Source: Platycnemis pennipes
Lineage: Eukaryota; Arthropoda; Insecta; Odonata; Platycnemididae
Assembly (NCBI GenBank): GCA_933228895.1
Contig: OW121846.1
Coordinates: 47,448,107-47,512,106 of the forward strand
Direction of reading: 5' to 3'
DNA: 64,000 nt
The translations under genes and the position numbers were made by a program. The notes below the pieces were generated by a model, which was not told where the DNA came from, ran no database searches, and saw only the letters and a program-made list of their open reading frames with translations. Shown one piece after another: positions 20,500 to 33,419 of this stretch. Numbering within the stretch: the stretch's first letter is position 1; each line of letters opens with the position of its first letter.

Positions 20500-23400
20500 A
20501 GAAATGGTCACCACTTGTGTTCGTCGGGGGGAAGGGGATCGTTGACCGCGATTCTCGAGGGGAAACATTGTGCTGAACTCATGTTTCTTGGCGAGTCAGG
20601 GGACAATGATTTTGCAATGGGCTAAAGTCAACATGCGCCAAGCCAATATGGACTGCCGTACACATGGAAGCGATAATTCATTCTGCACATTCAGTATTTT
20701 ACTAATCTTCGTATTGAATCCAAATGAAGGTAATTTTCGTCAATATTTTGGCCACATAAGGTCAATGTTTTGTTTTCATAAATGCCAAATACGGAAGTTC
20801 GTCATGACCTCGATAAAACTTGCATGTAGCTGCAATTACATTCCAGTGTAAGGCATAAATAGTCAACGCTTCTTGTTACTTCAGTTGAAGTTTATTGGGG
20901 TTTTGTGCACAGTGAAATGATTTCAAATCCAAAAAAACCACAATCTTACAGTTATCAGATTAAGAAATCTGCTGTTTTAGTTTAGTTTCGCGGGTTAGAG
21001 AATGTAATAGGGAATAGGGAATTAGTGATAGTGTTCACCACATCTTTCATCGCGAATTCATGCACATTTGACGTCAATAATATGTGAAATATGAGAGTTC
21101 TGACTTTAATTTGCAGAATTTAAAAATACTTTATTTGATGATCCATAGCTGCGCACAATATTTATTACAAAGTGTAGTAATTGTAAGTAAGGTTGTATTG
21201 CGTTCGTTACACCGTTATGGAACATCAGGAGAAAGTGAACCAAATAAACAAATACAAAGAAGGGGGATGTTGCCAATGTGAGCGTCATTTTTTTGTATCT
21301 AACCTTGATATTTATACAAATGTATTCACTTTGACGAGAGAAACACGTTCATGGTGAACATAAGAGAGCAGTATAGACATGTTTTAGTGACTTTTGGTGC
21401 CTGACCGGTAGCAAAGGGTACCTTTTTGATTCAACAGGTCTTGCAAAATATTATATTCAAATACTCAAGTTCATTGAACGATGAGCAAAAACAAAATACC
21501 TTATACATAAATTAACTAAAATGGCGCAACATTTAGGAGGAATAGGAAAAGGAAAACATCTTAAATTGGAGCTAAAATGGGCAATATGTGAATACTCATA
21601 CTATATCATACGTTCAGTTGCAGATGCTGATTTCAAAGAATAGAGTTAGGCGTTAATTAGTTTCAGTTGAAGAACTGAATTCATGCTGATCAAAGAATAA
21701 ATATTATGCGCTAGGTTAAACACGTTTCTTCACGTATAGCTTTCATTGAGACTTTTTAAGGTCGTGCTTTGTTTTTAGTACATGTACAGTACATTGGACT
21801 CAGGGAAAATTTTCTGGCACAGTCTGGCAACGATTAACTGTTTCTCCACACGCCTGAGCCACTGCATGAAACAAGGAATTCATCCTTTGACGTACGTTCG
21901 GCTTCAAGCGGAACCACATGTACAAAGAAGTATTTTTTCTCACTATTATCAGCACAAAAGACTTTATTATTTATTCATAGTTTGTCTTAGACCGATGGAC
22001 CATCAATCTTGGGTCTAGATTTTTTGTTGAAAAGCAAACGTGTATCTCAAAATTTGAGTCTCTGACACCACAATTACGAGAGGCACTTCGGTCGGCAAAA
22101 ATGAAAATTTATTATCAACGGTTTTAGCGTCTTGGAGGACTGTCAACATTTTTGTTGGGATTTGCCTATACCTTGTTGACGAACTAATGAGATGGAGACC
22201 AAATGGAATGTAGTGCCTTGTCCCAATTGAGAAAGCACGCTAAGTTTTTGTCGTGGAAGCGGATGGAGAAAGGGAACATAGGTGCTAATTACAACAGCGT
22301 GGAAATAATGGCATAAAGAAAAACCATGGGTGTGCTGGAGGATTTTACGTTTCCTTATGCTGTTTCTTCTTTACTTCTTCGTGACGTGCAATCTTGGAGA
22401 TGTTTTTTCCCTAGTTATCGCAAAATATTCAGTGGATAACGACGCACATCGTAAATGTGCCCGCATAATGAGATCGCTGACACACTTGTGTGGAGAAAAT
22501 GTGCCTGTATGGCAGGTTCAGGTTCTACGTGAGCAGACAAAAATAAGAATGCCTAATATGGTAGCATAACATTCATGGTGCAAAGGGATTGGGCAAATAT
22601 CGTTTAAAGATTCGTTTATTGAAAGATTGCGCACGATGAAGCTATGAGAAACAAGTTTCATCAAAATATGTATTCCTGCAACATTGACAACTGACAATGA
22701 TTTTATGTTTAAGGTGCAGAGTACGTAACGGATGGCTCCTTATTCATCCCATGATCAAGAGTTTTCGAAAATTCACGCGTAAAAAGACAAAATGCAAGAA
22801 ATAATGGCAAATATCGCTTAAAATGTTGAGCAATGCAACTAAGCAAAGATGACGACATTCACAATGGAGAAAAACTTACGCAATGACTTATCGAACTTTG
22901 ATCCAAAATTTCAATCTAAAGTTAATTTCCAGAAATATTTCAGCTTGCCAAATAATGTTTCAAAATATATTACACTGTGGCAAAGAAATTGAGATGATTG
23001 CTGGCCGGAACGAGGGGATGGAGCATAATTTGCCACAACTAGAATTGAGAATCACTTTACATCTCACAGATGCAATTATATTAGTATCCCAGAAATATCA
23101 GGCGTTGGTACGTTCTAGTTGAGTTCTAATTCTAGTTGAGGTACATAATGGGTATTCGGCTTCGCTCATAAATCAAGTTGAAGCATTCAATAGGTTTGCA
23201 AGTTAATTAGCATATTTGATAGCTTTTTGCTAAAATGGCATTTCCAGAACATTTACGGTCTAGGCGTTTGAATTTGTGTTTTCGTCGACGTTCCCAATAA
23301 AAAATACTTGGAAAAATCGCGAGGGGCTTGGTTGATGAGGAATATATAGTACATTTATTACGGAGCTATACGGAATGCACCTGACTTACACATTATACGT

Positions 23401-26040
23401 TATATCAGAATAAAATATTTTAAATCCATCAGAACGGAATTTCTTCCACTGGTTTCTATTGAATAATAATATTAGAATATAAACTTTGCAATGCACACCT
23501 TTTTATAATATATAGGATAATTCCTGAAAGATCATAATTTTTAAGGCAACATGAATATGCACATCATCTTTCATGAACAACTCTTCGTCGGATTTTTAAT
23601 TATGACATGGCTATTTCGATGAAAAAAGATTCTGCAGCGCTATTGGAATTAAAGTTTCATCTCCTTCTGGTGCATCGGCTGCCGTGCTACTATATGGCCT
23701 TATGTACCACACTAAATGCACGAAGCGTGTCCCAGATGTTGGTGTTCATAAAACTCTATTACCTATCGTAACTGCGTCCTCATTGAGAAGCTTCGGAGAG
23801 TCTCGGGCTTCAGAGCGAATGGCGCTCTCTAGTCTACCACTGAATAACAGTCAATCACGCACAAGCAAAACTAATCTCACCGTTTTTTGCAGCATCCCTT
23901 GATATCTCTAACCGTCTTCTCTCACCGACCTGCTCACCTCGCTAATTCTCAACTGTAGAGATATAGGCTTACTGTTCATGACAGCTGACGATGCTATTGT
24001 TAGTATTGAGGTCATTCCACTGTCGCATATCAACAGTCATACCATGAGATCTCCGATGGCTGTGGCTGACGATGGTAGTAGATGATGCGTTCATTAATCT
24101 TCCATGAACAAGAACCCATTCAGTGATTTGTGCGGGGTAATCCTCGTTCCAATTATTCCCGCTATCCAGTCGCGCCTTCCGTCATTGGAAACGAGGGATA
24201 TGAAATGGTGTCATCTTTAAGGGTTTAAGAGTAATTTGTATGTAACAGGGTAATCTGTTGGTTACCAAAAGCGCCGTCCTTGTATTTATCACGCGAAGAG
24301 GCTCAGATTAGAAAGGAAAATTGTGGACGATTAAGTATTTCGAAAGACGAAAGCTTAAAACGATCACATCTCAGATGTAAATGCCCATCTGAAAATTTTA
24401 GCAGCATTTGAGAAGATGGACATTATAAGTTTCATAATCCACGTGTTTGGTTTGAAATATCTTCTCATCTGACTCATTTCCTGCCAAATGTAACGGACAA
24501 AAAACAACTTCAATTTACCCTGACGTTGAAACAACGAAAGATCGATTAAATTGAGGAATGAACTTGAACTGACTTTTATAGTGAAAAACTGTTGTTAACT
24601 AATAGCAAAAAATAATACTGATAATGTAACTTAGAAGTTCCTCTGTAATCCATGTGTGTGGTATGCATATCAAAATTTATTACTGACTAGTCATGCTCGG
24701 AAATATTCACCTCAAATATTTTTGAATAATTTGTATATTTCGAAAAGTATTTTTTTCGAAACTAATAGACAAAAGTACGGTATATTCATGACTTACTTCA
24801 CTAGCGGAAGATATCAATTTTTAGGAAGCATTTCTTCATGTGAAAGATGTTTCTTGATTATTTCTGCTCCATAAAACTCGATTCTATTACTTTACACGAT
24901 AGACATGATGATGTGTCCCGAACTAAAATTATTAATATGGTATGATAGCACTATTTGAGAGCTTTTGGTAAGAACAAATGCAAAAGAAAATTAATATTAT
25001 GCAACTAATGAACGTTTGGAGCAATTAAATTGGTAGTCCAACAAGTAGATCTATCTTCCCTCACTGTATTTCTAATGCGTAGCTTTATGAAAAATTGGTG
25101 CAATGAAAAGTATGATTCTGAATTTATGATTTATACAGGGCTCTTAGTGCTTACATCATAATATCCAGTTATTTCTGGAGATTTTCCGCAAATATTTTGG
25201 ATAAGAAATTACTTTCTTTTGCATTTCTTTCGCCCAAACATAACGTAATTTTTCCTTTACAGGAATGCATTTCTCCATTAAAAATATGCAGATAAAGTGG
25301 TTTCGAAAAACAGTAAGTAACAAATGGCATACTATGGCTACAGAAAACAATGAAACAGTGTAGATCACCCGATTTTCCCGAAATAAGGAGAACACGGTGT
25401 TAAGGATTTCAACAACTTACGCGGTATTGGAATAACAGCATATATAAAGTCACAAAAGCATTCTTGTCGGAGATGGAATCGAACGTGAATGATACCATGA
25501 GTGTTACCCTAGAATGGGCGCAATATTCATTCCTTCCCGAGGAAAACTATCAGATCCGTTCCCACTACGAGAATTTCAAGGCTGTGACAATGACTTGAAT
25601 GGGAATCTCTCTCCGCGGGAAAAATCTCTTGCATGAATTCTAGGCCTATGTTTCGAACGAGTCAAAAATATTTAGGCAAAACCGAATAGATTTAATTCTT
25701 GTAAATACAAATATTAGATAATGGAGATAAACTGTTGACGACTGGTTTCAAATATATACCTCTCCGAGTATGATAGAGGCCTAACATAACTGCCATGGAG
25801 AAACTAAAAATAATGCGGCTATAAGGTGGATCATATCTTTCATATATCATTCATGCAGTTCATTATTTCCAACAACTTGACTTACTAGCCGGCATTAATG
25901 ATCAAGTTTAAATAGAGAAGTTAATACTGGTTCCCTTGCATTTAATGCTGCATCTAAATGTACATTAATAAAGTGATTTCCGAGTCGGTAAAAAACCCTA
26001 CTGGCTACTCGAACGTCGTTGATTTGAATTCAGCGCTGGA
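20500..26040. other. Upstream non-coding stretch, no gene seen
   Basis: This begins with about 100 nt of moderate GC just upstream of coding exon 1 and then becomes uniform AT-rich sequence. Open frames are all under about 95 codons, with no recognisable domain. If the desaturase leader is spliced, this stretch is the start of a long 5' intron. Confidence 0.5.
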
Positions 26041-26358
26041 CATGGACTTAGTTTTTTTTCTTAGGAATACATTTAGGATTAACTATAGTAAAACGATGGT
26101 ACAACATAAGCAGTTGGCACACTTTAAAACCTAATGCCACAGCCAAACAATTACAAATAATATTAGTAGAAGCGTATGAAAAGCAATGCATGACCAGGAA
26201 TGTTTCACCCTTTTGCTGATAATTTGGTGGGCTGAGGATACATTGCACTAAGTCGTTCATTATTTAGACTTATCTGCCGATAGCTAAAATCATTTGCGCC
26301 ATTTATGATAGGTGTGTAATGGTATGTAGGTAGGAATTCACATCCTGCGGACAAAATA

Positions 26359-26720
26359 ATGTACTCTACACGATAGCCTGAGGGAGGGTGTGTGGCAAGG
26401 GGTGAAGATCCCCAAGCATGCACTACCGACACGCAAACAAGTAACTATAGGGTCTCATGCAACTAGATTGTTAATATCAATAGCATTAAGGGATTAATGC
26501 ATGCATCATGAGCTACAGACTACTCTACTATATTTCCCCTACATATCCCTTTGCTATGTTGCCTGTTCTGTTCACTTATAGGGAAAAATGACATTTTGAA
26601 TCTATCAGTACGACAATATATATCTCTGATCTTATTTATCTGGTCAAATCTAGCATAATACGCTGGTGTTTTTAATATGTGCCTAACATCTTCAGTAAAG
26701 CTATCCGATTGAAATACTCG
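26359..26720 (-). mobile_element. LINE 3' fragment, minus strand
   Basis: The minus strand encodes HILKTPAYYARFDQINKIRD, then IYCRTDRFKMSFFPI, matching the plus-strand copy at 9.2-9.6 kb. It then reaches CCCCTTGCCACACACCC (degenerate stem-loop) and GTGTAGAGTACAT. The ORF is shifted and truncated. A SINE abuts its 5' side. Confidence 0.8.
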
Positions 26721-26724
26721 AAGT

Positions 26725-26880
26725 GCTCTCCACAAGACAATAAAGTGGGCATCGGTGTGCCATTGAAAAATCCACCACAGCCGATAATCGAACCCGGGCC
26801 CTCGGGATGGAAGCTATATCTCTGGTGAAATGAAACTTGTAGCTTTGCAATCAATGCCGGGGCCACCTTCGTTTATGCCA
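26725..26880 (-). repeat. tRNA-derived SINE, short body
   Basis: The minus strand shows AGATATAGCTTCCATCCCGA, then GGGCCCGGGTTCGATTATCG (good B-box), followed by a truncated body ending AGAGCACTTCGAGTATTTCA. It appears inserted at or next to the LINE fragment. Confidence 0.55.
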
Positions 26881-26884
26881 CGTC

Positions 26885-27220
26885 AGCCCCAAAGTTACGA
26901 AGCTGATCCGCGGATGGGAGCGTGGCCCATAGAATGTCTAATTAGCGCCGGAATGAAAGCATAAGCGGAGCGTGTCGTGTGGCGGCTGGTAGGAGAAGGA
27001 GGAGGGGGCGACTGCCTCTGCTTGCCGGTGAAGGGGTGGGGCAGCGTGGAGGGGATCTGCTCCCCGCCATTGGCGAGATGGGAAGCGCCGTTAGGCGAGA
27101 GGGCGAGCACGTACGAAGAATGAAAAGGCCGGCCGGGTGCATTCGATTGATTAATTGGTCATGACTCCGGAAAGTCCACAACGACAGCTGTTGTTGGTGC
27201 TTTGTGGGGAAGGTGATCGA
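26885..27220. promoter_or_regulatory. GC-rich island, purine-rich on plus strand
   Basis: A CpG-containing island with GGAGGAGGGGGCGACTGCC, a CCATTGGCG word (inverted CCAAT) and a CAGCTG E-box near 27185. Possible promoter-like or enhancer-like sequence, 6.5 kb upstream of the desaturase ATG. No splice donor that would make it a first exon is evident on the minus strand. Confidence 0.25.
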
Positions 27221-27296
27221 CATCCAATGTTAATTGTACTATTTTAATTAGATGGGTACATTTAGTATGTTCTTGCTAGGATATGAGTCGGAATTA

Positions 27297-27535
27297 TTTA
27301 GGGAACGGAGTAAGGTTGGAGAGATACCTGAAGTTGGCATTAGCCCACTCGTAACAAAAGGTTCCATGGGCTCCCTGGTTTAATGTCCCATTCGATGGGC
27401 GGAGTACTGCACTTGATGTGTTCTCCACAAATGTGGACCAGCAGAGAATAATCTTTACAGCTACCTTGGTGGGTACCCCGAACCTCAACGTGGAGAGGAC
27501 ACCAGTACTTTATTTATCATACAATCTGGTCACTA
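27297..27535 (-). repeat. tRNA-derived SINE with common body
   Basis: The body on the minus strand includes CCGCCCATCGAATGGGACAT, TAAACCAGGGAGCCCATGGA, CGAGTGGGCTAATGCCAAC and a terminal CTCTCCAACCTTACTCC. The head at 27470-27535 has AAAGTACTGGTGTCCTCTCC and AGGTTCGGGGTACCC. Confidence 0.65.
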
Positions 27536-27609
27536 TCTAACCTGTCATACTGAATTTCTCGTCGTAGACTTGGATCTTATATGCACCAATAGATAAGGTT
27601 AAATTGAAT

Positions 27610-27695
27610 GTTTGAACCAAAACCGAACCGAACGACGGTATTCGAACCTGGATCCTCGGTACGGAGTGTCATCGACCTGCCAGCAACGGCTTATC
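27610..27695 (-). repeat. tRNA-like SINE head
   Basis: On the minus strand, GCTGGCAGGTCGATGACACT, then GATCCAGGTTCGAATACCG. It is a second head next to the complete copy. Confidence 0.45.
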
Positions 27696-28084
27696 ATGGA
27701 ATCTCATCATATCAAAAAGTTTACGTAGCAAAAGACAAGGTATTTTCCCTCCTGATCATTCAAATACCGTTTGGGCTGACAATTCCCCACCGCACACTGC
27801 ATGCATTACGGTAGTAGTTTACACTTTCACAATCGCACATTCTTCCTCCATTTACTTGCGTTAATCCCACTACTCAGGCTGACAGCAGCTTTTTAAATGA
27901 TATTCCAATACATATGTCTAAAGCGAGAACGCAGAATAAGGATAAGGAGGTGACCCGAGATTGACCGTCACCTATCACATATATGTAATCATACCACGGA
28001 TTAGGAAGGTAAATGACTGGAAAATTGCAAAAATAGCGAACGTATATGTGGAAGGAATTAAGACAGAATGACTGGTTTGAAGAG

Positions 28085-28165
28085 AAAATGGTTTAGCGAA
28101 GCCGGGATTTGATCCACTTCAGCAGATCGGAGAGCTAGAGGTACACACTATATTCTTGGCACAGG
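28085..28165 (-). repeat. tRNA-like SINE head
   Basis: Minus-strand CTAGCTCTCCGATCTGCTGA followed by GTGGATCAAATCCCGGCTTC; weak A-box, moderate B-box. No body attached. Confidence 0.35.
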
Positions 28166-28169
28166 CGAC

Positions 28170-31010
28170 ATTTTTCCTGCTGAAATCTGGCACCCAACCC
28201 CCGTCATAACTTTCTTTTTGCCCCCAACGTGTCTGTTACATGAGACCAGGGAAAACAGTGGCGCAATAAACCCGAATGTTTGCGGAAGTGCACTATTATT
28301 CAAAATCTATCGCCGCCATTGCCACTTGAAGATTTGCCTCTGATTTTAATTCGTGGGGTCTTTTCAGGTAAGTGACATTTTCCTCACCTATTTTCCCTTC
28401 CTACGGCGGTGACGCATGCTACTTCTGTCGGCGAGGGAAGGCACGTTATTTTCCGAAAGGAATTCCAATTTGGGACTGTTTTTCAATACCTTAGCGGGTT
28501 ATTTTGGGTCGAGGAAAAGATCCCCTGAACACCGGGTTTGTTGGGAACTACATCTCAGAGTTTCGTCACATATTTGAAGAATGTCCCCTATCTTCGGGGC
28601 CTACCCGATCTCGGGTCCGGATCTTGAAAACAGCCAGGGAGCTTAAATTTAAATTTTTGAAGGTGGGAAAACAGTTTGAACTCTCGAGGGGAATTTCTCT
28701 CGGCTTGGCGAGAAGGATAATATTGAGTGCTATCACTTTCTCTTGAAATACCAGGTAAAATTTTCAGCTCGATTCTCAACGTGGATAATACCAACAATAG
28801 AAACTCCAGTAAAGAGCAATGCAATAAATGGATTTATTCTAGATAGAAAATACATGACGCACGTAATTTAATCCTATTCCCTTGAACGCATCCTCGTGAT
28901 AATGTAATAATAAAGTAATTGACAACTAGCAAAACCATGTTTTGCCTAGTTATCTATGTTTGTCTAGTGTAACCTATGCTAGTGTCAGTGCAAGAAAATT
29001 GTTCCGCCATTTCCACTGAGGCACCATGAAATAAGAGTTTGGAGCGAACGTAAATTAGGGAGCTTACATTCAAATATGCGAGAATAGTTACAAATGATCA
29101 AGTATATCTTTCTTCAAACTAATAGCTATTATATTAAGGAAAATTCTTGTGAAGATATTATAGTTATTATAAGTTCATGTCGTTTAACTGAATTACAACT
29201 TTTATCACATTTTATCAATTCAATCAAATTTCCACTCCATTACCCATCCGCGCGGTAATTATGATTTAACTCCGTGAGAAGAAAGAATACCCATCTTTGT
29301 CTAAGAATATCTATGGTACAGCTAATATTCTTCTTGAAAAAAGTATAGTCCACCTACTAAATGACAACGGTGAGCTTTACCTTCTAGTAGGCGCTGAAAA
29401 TGTTCAAATGAGGACGTCCTTTGGCAATTTAAAAAAATGTATTCGGCTTCGGAAACGTTCAGGTCCTTGACTCTTACTTCGAATGACCCCAAAGCTTCGA
29501 GGCCTTGGAGAACTCCTGGCTGAATTCGACTGTCGATGTTCCACAAAATGTTCATCATTTGTGGTGAGAGAAAAAGTAATATCGATTTCATGACCGACAT
29601 GCACAGCGACAAATGAACAAAGAAAGTCCAACATGACGTATGTCATACCACATTTTGAAAAATCAAAATCCACCGTATTCAAAATTACATCGTGCGAAGC
29701 AAAAAAATGCATTGAAAACTGGTCAATCGCTGAAGATCTTCGTGGAAAAATCCTCTGCTCCATTTACATCTATCCATTAATTCCATTACACCAATAGCTG
29801 GCCTATTTACGACGCAGAAGTCGAAAAGGACGCCTAGGTCAAGATCTTGAACCCTTATTATCACTAATTTTAGTTACATTTATAAGAGTTGGACGGGGTT
29901 GACTATCTTCAAACTAAGTCAGACTCTTCAAGTCACTAGCTTCTAAAGGTCACTCAAATAAAGACTCGCTCTACCTGTAGCTGTGTACTTCCAAAAAAGT
30001 TGTCGTTATCCATAACGATAACGAGATCGTGGAAGGTACGAGCCCTCCTGTAATGATTAAAGCTGATGCTGATGGCTATGACTGTTTTCATGTGTCTATT
30101 GACATAAAGCAGTAGTTATTGTATTTTTGGAAACATATATATCCTCCTGGCAAATATTGAAAATACCCTTATCTTCTCACGTGTAAATGCTTCCCCTACA
30201 ATTATTATTTTTCCAGCAACCCCTAATAATGACAATGAATGCTGCAACAGCAACCATATCCGCTCATTGGCTCTCTCCTCCACCCAAATTCCATCGAGAA
30301 CAAGGTTAAAAAGGAAGCCTTCTGTAAAGAAACATATTGCATGCCTATTGAATGTTAAATCTATGGACGACACTAATGGGAATTTGCTCTCTCCCAGGTA
30401 GCGCAAAAGTCTGCCGGCTTACATTTTTGTGATACATGTTTTACCTTGTGATGACGCGACTCGAAGCTGCTTTAAATGGAACAATCGAATGCACAGTAAT
30501 AAATAGCGTTAACAACAACTAGAATTAGGTGAAAAATACTACCACCTTTTCAACGCAAGCTAACTCCACAGAGCCCCTTCGAAATGCGCAACGAAATACC
30601 CCGTGCAAAGAAAACTTTGACACTATTTTACAGAAAGTGATTCAATGTACAATTTGAAACGGTATCAAATCGTGTGTATAGGGTGTAAGAAATAGAACAG
30701 GGTATACTATAATGCATTTATGGAAGATTTCCACTCAATTAACTTTTTTAAACAAAATGTCCACTACCATCTCTCCATGCTTCCTCTGAGCTGTTTATTC
30801 TGGGTATTCTCTGCAATGGCAATCATCGCGTAATGCATCCGTTTCTCAAACAAATGTTGTACTAGTTTAATTATTCTCTTGCTTGCCGATCCCGTGCAAC
30901 TCCACAATGCCCTTCTAAATGCCCTAAAATGCCTCGTTATGAACGATAATTATGGGGCGTAACTCGGCAGACAAGAGTTCGGATGTTTTAGTGTTGAGGG
31001 GGCTTGAATT
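28170..31010. other. Non-coding stretch, no gene seen
   Basis: Mostly AT-rich. Two overlapping minus-strand open frames (29322-29763) of up to 119 codons do not resemble any family that I know and have no coding signature. A moderate-GC patch at 28.4-28.75 kb is unexplained. Confidence 0.4.
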
Positions 31011-31019
31011 CTCGGTGAC

Positions 31020-31440
31020 TAGGAATACTTGTGGATGGGAAGGGGTGGGGTAGGGGTAGGTGAGGTGAGGACAGATTTAATGGACCCATAATAACTCCCA
31101 AGTTACCCGTTGCTCACCGACACAATTTCTAAGTATCCGCTCCAACAATCGTTCGTTTTAAGATACTGACCTCAAATGTCTGAATACGGTTTCGGGATAA
31201 GGAGTGCATGGCCGAAAGTGGAGTGGGAGAAGTGGGGAGGTGGCGGGGGGGGGGTGGAAAAGTGGTCTGGGGAGATGTGGAAATGGAGAGGGTGAAGCGA
31301 AGGGAACGGTTATTAGGGAGAGGGAGGGTAAGGTTAGGGACACAGTGTTGCCGCTGTCGAAGATGAGCCCTCCGAACTGAGACGCCGCCCATTTCCATTC
31401 GGAGGCAGTCCACGCGGTTTGCCTTCGGGGACAATTCACG
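31020..31440. repeat. Purine-rich, G-run low-complexity island
   Basis: The plus strand has many G runs: GGAAGGGGTGGGGTAGGGG near 31040, a run of ten G near 31245, then GGGAGAGGGAGGGTAAGG near 31317. It could form triplex or quadruplex DNA, or be a decayed simple repeat. ORFs here (minus strand) are proline and serine-rich translation of the same low complexity. Confidence 0.55.
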
Positions 31441-31449
31441 TCCATCAGT

Positions 31450-32320
31450 AAAATACCAATCAATGTAAATAAAACGCGTTTACTGAACTTTTGGGTAATC
31501 GTACAGTGGAACCGGTCAGGATATACGGATTCCAACGCGACCAAGAACAAAATTGTGCGACGCCCAAGTGTTGAAAAGCTAGATTTTTACAAAATTAGTA
31601 ACAACTATTCTTCTATTATAGATATAAAGCTGCAACTAATACAACCTATAGATATAATGTTTAATTAACATTTATTGAACTTAGATTGTGATACAGAGAC
31701 TAGCTTTTGAGTTATGCATCACCAAAATCCGCCATTTACTCGAACAATGTCCAAAAGCGGTGCTTTATACGTTACACCCGTTGTAAAAATATTTAAATGA
31801 GTTTTTCAAATTTAAATGTTCCAATAGCAATGCAGAATTTAAAAAAGCAAAAATTAGAGTGATAATACTTTTAGTGTTGGCCTTTCTGCTATTTTGTAAC
31901 TGTCCGAACTCGAGTGTGCACAGTTTCTGCGCCAACAGTAGTTCTTCTCTTCATCCCCTCATCCCAATCCGAATATTCGACACGCTGAATCCTTCACGCA
32001 TCCACACAGCGCCAGCTGACAAGTGCACCTAATGCGAGGGGCCGCGGATGTGATCAAAAATATCGTTAGCGTAACAAATGTATGGGAGCGGTGAGGAGAA
32101 ATCGGCGTGTGCGAGGCGTTGTGGGAAAATCACGCTTTCTCCATGCGGGACGGCACGTTCACAAAAATGCACGCTCGGGTTCGCAACGTTCCATGAAATA
32201 GTACAGGTGGCAAGGCTACAGAGGTGGAATAATGGTTTTCAAGTGCTGCAACTGCCAAGGTTATATCGCGCCGTCTACTTAATTTCGAACTTAGCTCTTA
32301 AATGAACTGGACACCAATAC
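31450..32320. other. Non-coding stretch with a moderate-GC patch
   Basis: AT-rich 31.45-31.9 kb, then higher GC with CpGs at 31.9-32.2 kb (CGGTGAGGAGAAATCGGCG and nearby). No exon or repeat is recognised. Confidence 0.35.
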
Positions 32321-32324
32321 CCTT

Positions 32325-32400
32325 GGAGGTGTTCGAACCAGCGACCACTGGGTTGCAGGCCGGTGCTTTACCAGCCTCACTAACATGACCGAATAATAGC
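32325..32400 (-). repeat. Well kept tRNA-like head (pseudo-tRNA or SINE)
   Basis: The minus strand reads TGTTAGTGAGGCTGGTAAAG, CACCGGCCTGCAACCCAGTG, GTCGCTGGTTCGAACACC. A-box and B-box (GGTTCGAACACC) are near consensus and the anticodon arm is plausible, but the acceptor stem does not pair, so I do not call a functional tRNA. Confidence 0.5.
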
Positions 32401-32864
32401 ACACTCCTCATGATGTGCTCATACTGCTGATTGTGTATATTTCCTATGACACTCGTGGCTTTTGTAGCGTATAGTTTATTGAATATCCAATTTAACTCAC
32501 GCTGTTCATAGAAACAATTTTACTTTTCCTAAGAACACTGCTGAGGAGTAGGGTTTTTTAACTCAAAAAATCGTATTTTTAACTGTCTCATGACTTTATA
32601 TTTGCAATATTACTTCAGATACTATATACATCGAACACGGAATTAAGCCTGAAATAGTAGAGAACATTAATTATTTATTATTTACAGTTCCATGTTTGTA
32701 TTAGATTATATGCCACGCGATGATTTTTCCGGTGGAAGGACCTGAATCCGTGATTCTCACGTTTCTTATTTTGTCCAAATTATTTGTTTTAATTATTAAG
32801 GTAGACGAACGACGGCTTAGGTCACCTTCTCCATTGAGGGCAGCCGGGGATTGGGGTGGAGGAT

Positions 32865-33110
32865 GGAATTTTTCTGGGAGCGGAGGAAGGTTGGAGGGAT
32901 GTCGGCGTTAACCTACACTCTACGGGAGGTGCCAAGGCGTATACGGTTTAACGCCCCATCCCACGGATGTAAAAGGCAATGTGATTTAAGTGCTCTCCAC
33001 ACAGCACTCTTGTAGCAGTATCACTCAGAAATATCCTTAACATTGCCACAAATCGAGTTCGGACTCCAATAGAAGTTTCCAACTTTAATTGCATATCAAG
33101 ACAGATACCT
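32865..33110 (-). repeat. SINE common body, head decayed
   Basis: The minus strand shows ATCCGTGGGATGGGGCGTTA, AACCGTATACGCCTTGGCAC, CTCCCGTAGAGTGTAGGTTA, ACGCCGACATCCCTCCAACC, in the shared body order. The head region (33040-33110) is hard to recognise. Confidence 0.6.
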
Positions 33111-33130
33111 AAGCAATTTCAGCAAGCCAG

Positions 33131-33177
33131 AATCATTTACCTCATACGATATAAGATATAGTATGAGGTAAATGATT
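33131..33177. repeat. Perfect 17-bp hairpin
   Basis: AATCATTTACCTCATAC (33131-33147) is exactly complementary to 33161-33177, with a 13-nt loop made of GATATAAGATATA. It sits at the edge of the larger foldback 33186-33415. Confidence 0.85.
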
Positions 33178-33185
33178 CATATAGT

Positions 33186-33415
33186 GAAGGATGTGAACAA
33201 GAAAATTACATGAATACGAAGAAGTTGACTGATAAAAAAAAATGGAGAGCTTTGTCAAACCAATCTGCGAATCGTTCAACTACGATGGTAGCTATGACCA
33301 ATAAAATCATTGGTCATCAGTCCTCAGATTGGTTTGACGCAGCTCTCCACTGAGTCCTTCTAACGGCCAATCTCTTCATATTTATGTATTTCTCTTCTTT
33401 CACATCCTTCATCAC
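33186..33415. repeat. Large imperfect foldback
   Basis: The left arm (about 33186-33270: GAAGGATGTGAACAAGAAAA, then GGAGAGCTTTGTCAAACCAA) is complementary to the right arm (33323-33415: GGTTTGACGCAGCTCTCCAC, ... TTTCACATCCTTCATC). The inner GACCAATAAAATCATTGGTC (about 33297-33316) also pairs. The CAAACCAATCTGAGGACTGA words recall the 3' ends of a LINE or SINE family common in insects; this is memory-based. Most likely two copies inserted in opposite directions. Confidence 0.7.
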
Positions 33416-33419
33416 TTGT

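Noticed and set aside
29322..29763. Two overlapping minus-strand frames suggesting a frameshifted gene
   Set aside because: No conserved motif in either frame and AT-rich wobble positions; overlap is incidental.
32325..32400. Functional tRNA gene on the minus strand
   Set aside because: A- and B-boxes are good but the ends do not pair into an acceptor stem, and the region resembles SINE heads elsewhere.
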